A DNA stretch of 10,823 nt from CAYFQV01 sp964413635. Its GTDB lineage: Bacteria > Spirochaetota > Spirochaetia > DSM-27196 > PWMO01. The notes under the pieces were generated by a model. That model saw only the letters and a program-made list of their open reading frames with translations. It had not been told where the DNA came from and did not search any database. The stretch covers positions 1 to 10,823 of the forward strand of contig CAYPTH010000106.1 in assembly GCA_964413635.1 (NCBI GenBank). The letters are read 5' to 3'. Position 1 is the stretch's first letter, and each line of letters starts with the position of its first letter. This document shows positions 1 to 6,135 of the stretch, one piece after another. A program made the translations under genes and the position numbers.

Positions 1-2
1 CC

Positions 3-257
3 AGCTTAGCATGCCGCAAAGCTACCGGCTCCGTGGAGATTCGGCAAGCCCGCCGCGGCCGCGCTTCGCCCCGCCTTAGAATGAGACGGCTGCTCTACGT
101 GACCCGCGTCACCCTACGCTTTGACTCCGATCACCGCGCGTCGGGGTCGGGCGCATTCGAGGACATTGATGAGCTCGCAGCAGAGTGCAAGTTCCGCGAC
201 GGCCGAATCACCCAGGAGCGCTACGGTCCCTCGCAGACCAATGCCGCAGCGGCGTAA
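3..257 (+). other. Possible 3' end of an unrecognised gene entering from the left edge
   Basis: One plus-strand frame is open from the left edge to a TAA at 255-257. About three quarters of its third codon positions are G or C, which fits coding sequence here, and the last ~35 residues (FEDIDELAAECKFRDG...) look protein-like. The first ~28 residues are Arg-rich and less convincing. There is no recognisable domain and no SD before the internal ATG at 81. It may be the C-terminus of a gene starting outside the window, or chance. If it is not coding, bases 1-315 hold no gene that I can support. Confidence 0.25.
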
Positions 258-302
258 CCACAGCAGTCTATGGGCCGCTAACACAGAACCGTGTATACTG
301 AA

Positions 303-310
303 GGTGGAGG
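303..310 (+). promoter_or_regulatory. Shine-Dalgarno of the PilZ gene
   Basis: GGTGGAGG ends five bases before the ATG at 316. It decides the start against the upstream in-frame ATG at 121, which has no SD and would add 65 Ser/Arg-rich residues unrelated to PilZ. Confidence 0.7.
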
Positions 311-315
311 TTCCC

Positions 316-675
316 ATGGACGAAAGGCGCCGCTCACCGCGCGTGAGGCTGAGTCAACTCGTCGAAGTCGGCTACGGTAGGGAGTACTACCTGCAGGCCG
401 CCGGGGTGGACCTAAGCGACCACGGACTGCTCTGCGAGACCGCCGAGGCCCCGGAGATCGGTACTCGCGTCTTCGTCATGCTCGAGGTCAGAGGAGATGG
501 TCCTCGCAACGCCGACGGCGCCCCGCAGAACATTGAGCTCGAAGGGGTGGTCGCCCGGACCGAAGAGGTCGACGGTGGCTATCACGTCGGTATTGAGTTC
601 GCCGCAATCCGGGACGAAGAGACCAAACACGCGCTCGACACGATCATCGATCACCTACAGACGGGGACGCCCTAA
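316..675 (+). CDS. PilZ domain protein (probable c-di-GMP receptor)
   Basis: The product is a 119-residue single-domain cytoplasmic protein. Both halves of the PilZ c-di-GMP-binding signature are visible: the Arg-rich N-terminal motif (RRRSPR, residues 4-9, with R5 and R9 as the RxxxR pair) and DxSxxG (D32, S34, G37). Alternating beta-strand-like segments follow to about residue 100, and the end is a short helix (HALDTIIDHLQ). The length is normal for a stand-alone PilZ protein. PilZ proteins of this size relay c-di-GMP levels to motility, exopolysaccharide or other outputs by binding partners; the partner here cannot be told. The gene stands alone, with a strong SD, and converges on the MATE gene, with which it shares stop-codon bases 672-675. 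The start is chosen by the SD and because the PilZ fold normally begins with the Arg motif. Confidence 0.85.
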   Translation: MDERRRSPRVRLSQLVEVGYGREYYLQAAGVDLSDHGLLCETAEAPEIGTRVFVMLEVRGDGPRNADGAPQNIELEGVVARTEEVDGGYHVGIEFAAIRDEETKHALDTIIDHLQTGTP

Positions 676-2093
676 ATCCATTCCGACTCAACGGCAATCT
701 TGGGTCGGTGGGTCTCCGCCTGTACCGTCTCCTCATCAATCACCGAGAACTGCCGCCACTTCCCCGATTGAAAGCGCAGGAAGATCGAGAGGCCCAGTAC
801 AATGACGAAGCCGATGAAGAAGCCCCAGATCGCAAGGGGTGGCAACTCGAGAACGCGAACAAGGACTACCACCGTGACGGCCATGATCCAGTGAATGATC
901 ACTGAGATGAACATGACGGCCTTTGTATCCCCAGCGCCGCGCAAGGCCCCCGCAAAGACGAGCTGTGTGATATCCGCAAGGGTATAGATTGCCGCGAGAC
1001 GCAGCATTGCCTCCGAGAGCTCGAGGAGCGCGGCGTCCTCCCCACTCATGCCGCCGGCGAACACGCGCACCAACAGCGGTGCGCCGAACACAAAGAGCAG
1101 CATCATGATGAGGGCGTAGCTGTAGCCTACGCGCAGCGCAAGCATGGTCGACTTCCGCGCCCCCTCCTGATCCCCGGCTCCCATGTGCTGACCAACCATT
1201 GCCGTCACAGCCACGCCAAGGCCGATCATTGGGATGAAGGCCACCATGTCGTAGTTGAAGGTAATGGTAACCGCCGCCGCCACGTCCTCCCCCATTGAGT
1301 GAATGACCTGAATGAAGGCGTTAAAGGCGAATACGTTCAGAAAGAGCTCGGTTCCGGCGGGAAGCCCGAAACGCCCCAAACGACGCATCAGGTCGCCGCG
1401 CCATCGAAACCCGCCGCGCCGGCCATAGGTCTTGAAGAGCTCGTGCCGGAGGTAGCTCACCAGCAGCACGGCAAAAATGGTTGCACTCCCGATGACAGTC
1501 CCAATTGCCGCGCCCTCAATGCCCAACGCGGGAAAGCCCAAGTGGCCAAAGATCAGAACGTAATTGAGGGGCACATTGACGATCATGCCGGCGAGATTGG
1601 CAAACATGACAATCCGCGTCTCGCCGATACCGAGGAAGAACCCTACCAAGACCTGCCGGAGGAGCAGGAATATGGACCCCGCCATGAGGATTCGAAAGTA
1701 GGAGGACTCCAAGGCAATCTGATCCGGGGTGTGCCCAGCCACGCCGAAGGTCCACTGCACGACGGGAATGAGGAGGATGAGGAATGGCAAGAACAGCATC
1801 GACAGGTAGAGCCCCTGACTTACCGTCTGCACCGTCTTCTCCTCGCGGCCCGCACCGTAGTACTGCGCGACAATGGCGTTTGTGTACCCGACGATCCCCG
1901 CGAAGAATGATGAGAACACAAAGGCCGACAGGCCCCCGCTCATTGAGGCGGCAATGTGCAGCTTCCCCAACTGCGCCAAGAAGAGTCGATCCACGAAGCG
2001 CATAATCGTCTCCGAGGCGTGGCTCACGATCATTGGCGCGGCGAAGGCAAAGAGGCGTTTGAGCGTTGGGGCTTCTACTCGTGCCTGGGACAT
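672..2093 (-). CDS. MATE family multidrug/metabolite efflux transporter
   Basis: The product is a 473-residue integral membrane protein with about twelve hydrophobic segments, the usual size and topology of MATE (MatE/NorM/DinF) transporters. These export cationic drugs or metabolites in exchange for Na+ or H+. The first helix shows the family pattern (FAAPMIVSHASETIMRFVDRLFL), with an Asp (D35) in the place of the conserved VDT acid. The second half opens with a similar module (GLPAGTELFLNVFAFNAFIQ), as expected from two six-helix repeats. The GxGDTxAVM-type segment (AGALRGAGDTKAVMF) near the C-terminus is also typical. The C-terminal ~25 residues are hydrophilic and cytoplasmic. The substrate cannot be predicted. 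An in-frame TAG lies 12 bases upstream, so the ATG at 2093 is effectively fixed. It has no SD, and a TATAGT hexamer lies eight bases before it. The gene end overlaps the PilZ stop. Confidence 0.95.
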   Translation of the reverse strand: MSQARVEAPTLKRLFAFAAPMIVSHASETIMRFVDRLFLAQLGKLHIAASMSGGLSAFVFSSFFAGIVGYTNAIVAQYYGAGREEKTVQTVSQGLYLSMLFLPFLILLIPVVQWTFGVAGHTPDQIALESSYFRILMAGSIFLLLRQVLVGFFLGIGETRIVMFANLAGMIVNVPLNYVLIFGHLGFPALGIEGAAIGTVIGSATIFAVLLVSYLRHELFKTYGRRGGFRWRGDLMRRLGRFGLPAGTELFLNVFAFNAFIQVIHSMGEDVAAAVTITFNYDMVAFIPMIGLGVAVTAMVGQHMGAGDQEGARKSTMLALRVGYSYALIMMLLFVFGAPLLVRVFAGGMSGEDAALLELSEAMLRLAAIYTLADITQLVFAGALRGAGDTKAVMFISVIIHWIMAVTVVVLVRVLELPPLAIWGFFIGFVIVLGLSIFLRFQSGKWRQFSVIDEETVQAETHRPKIAVESEWI

Positions 2094-2101
2094 GGATTGG
2101 C

Positions 2102-2107
2102 ACTATA
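2102..2107 (-). promoter_or_regulatory. Candidate -10 element of the MATE gene (possible leaderless start)
   Basis: On the minus strand TATAGT (five of six to TATAAT) ends eight bases before the ATG. Transcription from it would begin at or next to the start codon. No SD is present. No good -35 hexamer is seen at 16-18 bases, so this remains weak. Confidence 0.25.
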
Positions 2108-2140
2108 CGCGAAAGAACTCGGAAGGGGGAAGCCGCGTGG

Positions 2141-2165
2141 CGCGGCGGAGCGCGGCGGAGCGCGG
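2141..2165 (+). repeat. Short tandem repeat, 10-base unit, 2.5 copies
   Basis: CGCGGCGGAG occurs twice in a row, followed by a further CGCGG. It lies between the MATE start and the assembly gap. Just to its right GGACGC-GGG-GCGTCC (2169-2183) is a perfect six-base-pair hairpin. Such low-complexity GC sequence may have helped break the assembly here. Confidence 0.6.
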
Positions 2166-2174
2166 GGTGGACGC

Positions 2175-2229
2175 GGGGCGTCCGCAACGTTGACGTCCCC
2201 GCCGCTCAAGCCAAAGAACGTGTTCAACG
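2175..2229 (+). repeat. 55-base exact direct repeat, left copy
   Basis: This stretch is identical to 2330-2384 and directly abuts the left side of the N run. It is best read as overlapping contig ends and not as a biological repeat. Confidence 0.9.
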
Positions 2230-2329
2230 NNNNNNNNNNNNNNNNNNNNNNNNNNNNNNNNNNNNNNNNNNNNNNNNNNNNNNNNNNNNNNNNNNNNNNN
2301 NNNNNNNNNNNNNNNNNNNNNNNNNNNNN
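2230..2329. other. Assembly gap (100 N)
   Basis: Exactly 100 N, a placeholder length. It lies at the 3' end of the beta-helix reading frame on the minus strand. Since the flanks duplicate 55 bases, the true distance may be zero or negative, or the join itself may be wrong. Confidence 0.98.
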
Positions 2330-2384
2330 GGGGCGTCCGCAACGTTGACGTCCCCGCCGCTCAAGCCAAAGAACGTGTTCAACG
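2330..2384 (+). repeat. 55-base exact direct repeat, right copy
   Basis: Identical to 2175-2229. On the minus strand this copy encodes the last readable residues of the beta-helix protein (ending GGDVNVADA). Its reading frame continues well from the right, so this copy is the genuine one. Confidence 0.9.
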
Positions 2385-3249
2385 CGGAAACCGTTTCGGC
2401 GTCGTTCCCGTCTTCAGCGTAGTCGTCGTAAACGTTGGTAAAGGTACAGTCCTTGCAGAAGAAGCTGTTATCCGCCATCGCCTCCGGGGTGGAGTTCGGT
2501 CCTCTCGAAACTCCATACCGCCGCTGTCCGGATGAAACATACAGAATGTTATTGTACACCTCCGGCTTGCCACCGTCGTAGAGCCACAGCGCTTCGGCGG
2601 CTGTGTCATCTTGAAAGGCCAGGGCGCCGCCGCCATGGATGATGTTGTTAGCTATGGTTGCGGTGGCATCGGTGACAATGACTCCGGACGTGCTCAGCCC
2701 CGTACCGGCATCAATGAGGTTGTTGCAGAGCAGAACGCCCGTGGTACTCCGGATCTCGACTCCGGCAACAAGATCGCTGCTGTTTCCGCCGTAGACCTCG
2801 CTGCGGCACACAGAACCGCTAGCGCGGGTGAAGGAGACGCCGACACTGTTGGTCCCTTTGCCGCCGTGGACAACGGAATCTCGAATGTCGATGCCTGCGT
2901 CGGCGGCGTACACTCCGTGGCCGGAGCCGAACTTCCCCGATCTGACGTCGGAACGCTCTACGGTAACCGAACCACCGGTGACGGCCAGGCCAATGCTGTT
3001 TTCGCTCCCGGCTCCTCCGTCCACCCGGACGGACTCGAACTGCACGCTACCTGATCCAATGAATACTCCCGCGGTGGAGACACCGGAGGGACCGGTAATG
3101 TCCATGAATCTGACCGTGACATCATGCTCGACAGCGTTCACGAACAGCGTATACGGCTCCTCGCCGGAGACGCCCGTAGAGGTGTAGATTGACTCGACAG
3201 TGGTCGGATACGACATGGTGCCGTCGGCCCCACGTGCCCTCAGCCACAC
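2330..3249 (-). CDS. Right-handed beta-helix region of a surface lipoprotein (downstream fragment after a frameshift, 3' end in gap)
   Basis: From about 3228 leftward this frame continues the lipoprotein whose start is at 3814. It encodes about 300 residues rich in Gly, Ser, Val and Asn, with rungs of 20-40 residues such as GVYAADAGIDIRDSVVHGG, GVSFTRASGSVCRSEVYGG and ATIANNIIHGG. The repeated I/V-x-x-S/N-x-I/V-x-x-GG pattern with Asn ladders (NNLI, NNII, NNIL) is that of pectate-lyase-like parallel beta-helices. No catalytic residues are evident, so a structural or binding role at the cell surface is more likely than an enzyme. The GTG at 3249 and the first few residues are only the frame's upstream extension; no SD precedes it. 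The reading ends at VNVADA at the gap, whereas relatives normally continue about 60 more residues, so the true C-terminus is missing. Alternatively the whole gene is a decayed pseudogene. Confidence 0.7.
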
Positions 3250-3814
3250 GAACCTCCGCCTCGTCGAAGACCCGCTCCGCCGTCGTTACCGCCGCTTGAA
3301 TGCTCGCCTTGGGGTGATCGGGCGTGCCGGGACCGGCGTCGCTCCCGTCTTCCGCGTGCACGTAGACCACCCCGTCCAGAACGCCATATTCCACCTGCAG
3401 GGGCAGAATCTCGTAGGTGTCCAGATCGGCTGCGGCAATGGTCAGAGTCTTGCCGCTGCCAACGCTCCACGAATCGGCCGGGGAGATTGTCAGTGTGTCG
3501 TTCGTTGCGGAGCCCTCGCTCCAGGCGCCGCCATCGCTCTCATCGGCCAAGCTCCCCCCAAGGACGAGTGAGGCGGGGTCCATGCCCTCGTCGAAGGTAA
3601 GGGTGATCTGGGTGTCGGGAGCGATGCCGGCGCCGTCTTGGAAGTCCACCGTCGCCGTCGGGCGGGAGCCTTCCTCGACGACCGACTCAACGGTCACGCG
3701 CATGGGATTGCTGCAGGAGCCGGCAAAGCCCGCCGCCGCAAAAAGGGCCACTGCGAGACCTGCTGCGGTGCGCCGCGTCCGGCTGACGAGCCCTCCGTCC
3801 CTACCACGTCTCAT
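3122..3814 (-). CDS. Lipoprotein, Ig-like domain plus start of beta-helix (upstream fragment of a frameshifted gene)
   Basis: The N-terminus is a lipoprotein signal: basic n-region, hydrophobic core (GLAVALFAAAGFAGS) and a probable acylated Cys34 in AGSC followed by SNPM, a relaxed lipobox like those of spirochaetes. Residues ~53-145 form an SbsA-like bacterial Ig domain (APDTQITLTFDEGMDPASL ... TLTISPADSW ... KTLTIAAADL). Residues ~149-195 (VVYVHAEDGSDAGPGTPDHP, then SIQAAVTTA and AEVRVAEGTW) are the usual opening of secreted beta-helix proteins. Homologous-looking sequence stops at W195; the ~35 residues after it (GRRHHVVSDH...) are frameshifted nonsense, and the true continuation lies in the neighbouring frame. 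The start is coupled to the preceding gene by an ATGA overlap, with GGGAGG ten bases upstream. The intact product would be anchored in a membrane and exposed outside the cytoplasm. Confidence 0.8.
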   Translation of the reverse strand: MRRGRDGGLVSRTRRTAAGLAVALFAAAGFAGSCSNPMRVTVESVVEEGSRPTATVDFQDGAGIAPDTQITLTFDEGMDPASLVLGGSLADESDGGAWSEGSATNDTLTISPADSWSVGSGKTLTIAAADLDTYEILPLQVEYGVLDGVVYVHAEDGSDAGPGTPDHPKASIQAAVTTAERVFDEAEVRVAEGTWGRRHHVVSDHCRVNLHLYGRLRRGAVYAVRERCRA

Positions 3815-5931
3815 TGGATCTCATCCTCCCAGAGCACACGAACGCGAGCGGCATCGAGACTGTCGGCACGCGCCGATCCATCGGCCGGCACCTCGGCAAT
3901 GTTCGAGAGGTAGCCAAACTGGTCGCTCACCTCAGGATCAACGCGTTGGAGCCGGTTGTAGTTAGTCCGCAAGCCGGCAACGTCGCCGAGCTCGTAGCTG
4001 ACCTTGGCCAGGCCGACCAGCACCGCCGGGTTGTCCGGCATCTGCTGCGCCGCTCGAGCGTAGAGGTCACGCGCCTCCTCGTAACGACCGTTGAGAAAAC
4101 GGATGTTTGCCAGATTGATCAGAGCCGGCGGGTAGTCTTCTTGGCGCGCGACCTCCTCGAGCACCTCGACTGCGCGGTCAAGAAGCCCGTAGCGGGCGTA
4201 GAGCGCGCCAAGCCGGTTCTGGTAGCGGACCGGGTTACCGCTGCGCCGGATTTGCTCCTCGAGGCGTGCAATCTGAGGCGCGAGCTGGAGATCAACCAGA
4301 TTGTCTACGGCGTCCCGGTAGGAGAGGCGGATGGTTTGGCGGTCCATGGCAACCGATTCACCGATATCCGGAGGCGAGCCGGAAGGGGGATAGACCTCCC
4401 AGCTTTCGCGCATTGGATAGAACCCGACGCCGGACTCCCCGCCTTCGACGTCTATACCTTCACGAGACCGGGTGCGCCACTGGTCGGCCGCAATGCGCCA
4501 CGACTCACGGAAGGTCCGCCCAATCGCCGTCATCTCGACGGGAATCCACGCGGACCCTCCCCGGTCAATGACCAGCGAGGCGTCACCAAAGGTGCGCGCA
4601 GCCTCCTCGACACTCAGCCCGGTGTCAAAGGCCATAAACAGGTGACCGGGAATGGTCAGAAAGGCCGTTGGAATACCCACAGCCTCCAAGAGTGAGGTGT
4701 AGAGGATGGACAGGTCATCGCAATCGCCGCCGTGAAAGGAGAGCGTCTGCCCCGGAAACTGGAGAAAATCGACGACGGTGGTGTCCGTAGATGCCTCAAT
4801 GTACGCGGGCGTGTCCGGATCAACGACGTAGCCGAGGCCGTGAATGGCCAAGGCCTCGTACAGGCCCATGGCAATTCGCAGGTTGAGGTTCATGGCCGCC
4901 GGCCCTTCGGAGCGGACCAGACCCGCAACGGAGCTCGCGAAACGTTGCAGCTCGGCGTCTCGCGGCATCACGAAGGCGGCGGCGTTGCGGTTGTAGAGGC
5001 GCAGCGCAACGTGTCGGGTGCTCTCGCGAGTGCGGCCGTTCAAGCGGTAGCGCACGGTGATGCCGGCGGATGTGCGTTGCGCCTCGAGCACCTTCAGGAC
5101 CTCTTGGCTGAAAAGCGTCGGCACCGCGGTTCGCACGGATTCGCCGGGCAGAATCTCGTCCGCCACCGGCAGCGCAACTGCTTGCGCCGTCAGTCCCGGA
5201 ACGGTCACCTCAATTTCCACGTTTTGGATGGGAAAGCGCTCTCCGTTGGTCACCGTTGCCGAGCCGACACTTGCATCTCCATAGTACTGCACCAGCACCG
5301 GGTAGATTGGCTCGATATCCACGGGGTCAATGCGGATCTTGCGTTCGAAGCCATCGACGTGAAGAGTGAGTGAGAGCGATGCCGATGCGCTCTGATAGAG
5401 ACCCAACTGATTGCCGTAGGAGCCACTCATGCCGGCACTCAGGAAGGGGGTCAGAAAGAACGATGCCCCAATTCCTCCGCCCACGTAGCCGGCGACACCG
5501 GCTTGGTCGGCGTACTGATTGCCCTCGGCATCGCGCGCCGTCCGGTTGAACAGGCTCACATAGCCCCCGCCGAGGGCGTGGCCGAAGACGCGAAACCGGT
5601 ACCCGAGGTCCACGCTCAAGCGCGGTCCGACGCCGAAACGTATCACGGAGATCGACGTTCCGGCGCGAACCGGCATGTAGCTGTAGGAGAGGCTCAGTGC
5701 AGGTGAGACGAGCGCAATGTTCTCCAAGGGCAGATGCGCGACAATGTCGCCGCCGTAGCCGAGGCTGAACAGGGGGCGCACATCCGGCTCAATCGGTATC
5801 TCGACGCGGGGCGTCGCATCGATCTCTAGCAGTGATGCGGCGCTGTCTTCACCGGCCTTTTCATCCTGAGCCCAGGCGGCAAGGACCGCTACAACCAGGA
5901 TCGTGACGATCAACCATCCCCGACGTCCCAC
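3811..5931 (-). CDS. Exported protein with barrel-like N-terminus, transglutaminase-like peptidase domain and TPRs
   Basis: Numbered from the GTG at 5931 (706 residues). Residues 1-21 are a signal peptide (MGRRGWLIVTILVVAVLAAWA, cut before Gln22). Residues ~45-195 are Gly- and aromatic-rich alternating strands resembling a small outer-membrane barrel. Residues ~200-315 look like a beta-sandwich (VTNGERFPIQNVEIEVTV). Residues ~325-480 are a transglutaminase-like cysteine peptidase core with candidate triad C404 (HGGDCDDLS), H430 (IPGHLF) and E466 (WIPVEM). Residues ~570-670 hold about three TPRs. Enzymes of this superfamily cleave or cross-link peptides or glycans; the substrate here is unknown. 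A GTG start is preferred because GGGGGAGA lies six bases upstream and it gives a classic signal peptide. The ATG at 5970 (719 residues) lacks an SD. The stop overlaps the lipoprotein start (ATGA), implying coupled synthesis and a joint envelope function. Confidence 0.85.
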   Translation of the reverse strand: MGRRGWLIVTILVVAVLAAWAQDEKAGEDSAASLLEIDATPRVEIPIEPDVRPLFSLGYGGDIVAHLPLENIALVSPALSLSYSYMPVRAGTSISVIRFGVGPRLSVDLGYRFRVFGHALGGGYVSLFNRTARDAEGNQYADQAGVAGYVGGGIGASFFLTPFLSAGMSGSYGNQLGLYQSASASLSLTLHVDGFERKIRIDPVDIEPIYPVLVQYYGDASVGSATVTNGERFPIQNVEIEVTVPGLTAQAVALPVADEILPGESVRTAVPTLFSQEVLKVLEAQRTSAGITVRYRLNGRTRESTRHVALRLYNRNAAAFVMPRDAELQRFASSVAGLVRSEGPAAMNLNLRIAMGLYEALAIHGLGYVVDPDTPAYIEASTDTTVVDFLQFPGQTLSFHGGDCDDLSILYTSLLEAVGIPTAFLTIPGHLFMAFDTGLSVEEAARTFGDASLVIDRGGSAWIPVEMTAIGRTFRESWRIAADQWRTRSREGIDVEGGESGVGFYPMRESWEVYPPSGSPPDIGESVAMDRQTIRLSYRDAVDNLVDLQLAPQIARLEEQIRRSGNPVRYQNRLGALYARYGLLDRAVEVLEEVARQEDYPPALINLANIRFLNGRYEEARDLYARAAQQMPDNPAVLVGLAKVSYELGDVAGLRTNYNRLQRVDPEVSDQFGYLSNIAEVPADGSARADSLDAARVRVLWEDEIQ
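3825..3830 (-). promoter_or_regulatory. Shine-Dalgarno of the lipoprotein gene
   Basis: GGGAGG lies inside the end of the upstream reading frame, ten bases before the ATG at 3814. It supports translational coupling across the ATGA overlap. Confidence 0.6.
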
Positions 5932-5937
5932 GCTACA

Positions 5938-5945
5938 TCTCCCCC
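5938..5945 (-). promoter_or_regulatory. Shine-Dalgarno deciding the GTG start of the transglutaminase-like gene
   Basis: GGGGGAGA is followed by a six-base spacer and GTG (5931-5929). Nothing comparable precedes the in-frame ATG at 5970. Confidence 0.6.
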
Positions 5946-5978
5946 GACTACCGGCTTCTGTGCGCACCATGTGTGGAT

Positions 5979-6021
5979 ACCATTAAGAGTAGTGTACTGA
6001 GCACGGCAATTCCACCATTAA
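5979..6021 (+). promoter_or_regulatory. Direct repeat ACCATTAA in the divergent promoter region
   Basis: ACCATTAA occurs at 5979-5986 and 6014-6021, a 35-base period. Similarity extends into the following bases (xAxTAG after each copy). It sits in an AT-rich island (about 5979-6035) of an otherwise GC-rich scaffold, between two divergent genes. It could be a paired operator or part of a promoter for the envelope operon. On the minus strand TACACT (5996-5991) and TATTAT (6026-6021) are possible -10 hexamers without convincing -35 partners. Confidence 0.3.
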
Positions 6022-6097
6022 TAATAGATAAGACTGTCGTGCTAGAGGTGGCGCAGGTCGGTCGCCCGCCTGGTTCAGGGGCAACGTGTCGCGCCCG

Positions 6098-6126
6098 TTT
6101 TCTCACGGCCCCGGAGTCGATACAAT
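6098..6126 (+). promoter_or_regulatory. Candidate promoter of the FAD oxidase gene (possible leaderless start)
   Basis: TACAAT (6121-6126, five of six to consensus) ends nine bases before the ATG at 6136. The T-rich stretch TTTTCT (6098-6103) lies at a 17-base spacing but matches a -35 box poorly. The start codon has no SD. Confidence 0.3.
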
Positions 6127-6135
6127 GCACACCAT

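Noticed and set aside
294..299. TATACT as a -10 box for the PilZ gene
   Set aside because: Transcription from it would start inside the SD (about 306) and no -35 box is visible at 16-18 bases.
121..315. N-terminal extension of the PilZ gene from the ATG at 121
   Set aside because: It has no SD and adds a Ser/Arg-rich stretch unlike any PilZ N-terminus, while the ATG at 316 has GGTGGAGG five bases upstream.
1299..1910. 203-residue plus-strand open frame opposite the MATE gene
   Set aside because: It is an antisense shadow of a clear membrane protein; its composition is hydrophilic and low in information, and no domain is recognisable.
1516..2187. 223-residue minus-strand open frame overlapping the MATE gene
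   Set aside because: It is an out-of-frame shadow: Arg/Pro/His-rich and without a domain.
2175..2384. The 55-base duplication as an attachment site or IS target duplication
   Set aside because: It abuts an exactly 100-base N run on both sides, so contig-end overlap explains it without a mobile element; no integrase or transposase is present.
3417..3965. 182-residue plus-strand open frame opposite the lipoprotein start
   Set aside because: It is an antisense shadow of an SD-preceded lipoprotein gene and has no recognisable features.
3814..4695. 293-residue plus-strand open frame
   Set aside because: It lies antisense to the TPR and transglutaminase-like coding region; long antisense frames are common in GC-rich genes and nothing in it resembles a family.
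4732..5373. 213-residue plus-strand open frame
   Set aside because: It is antisense to the same gene and shows no domain and no SD.
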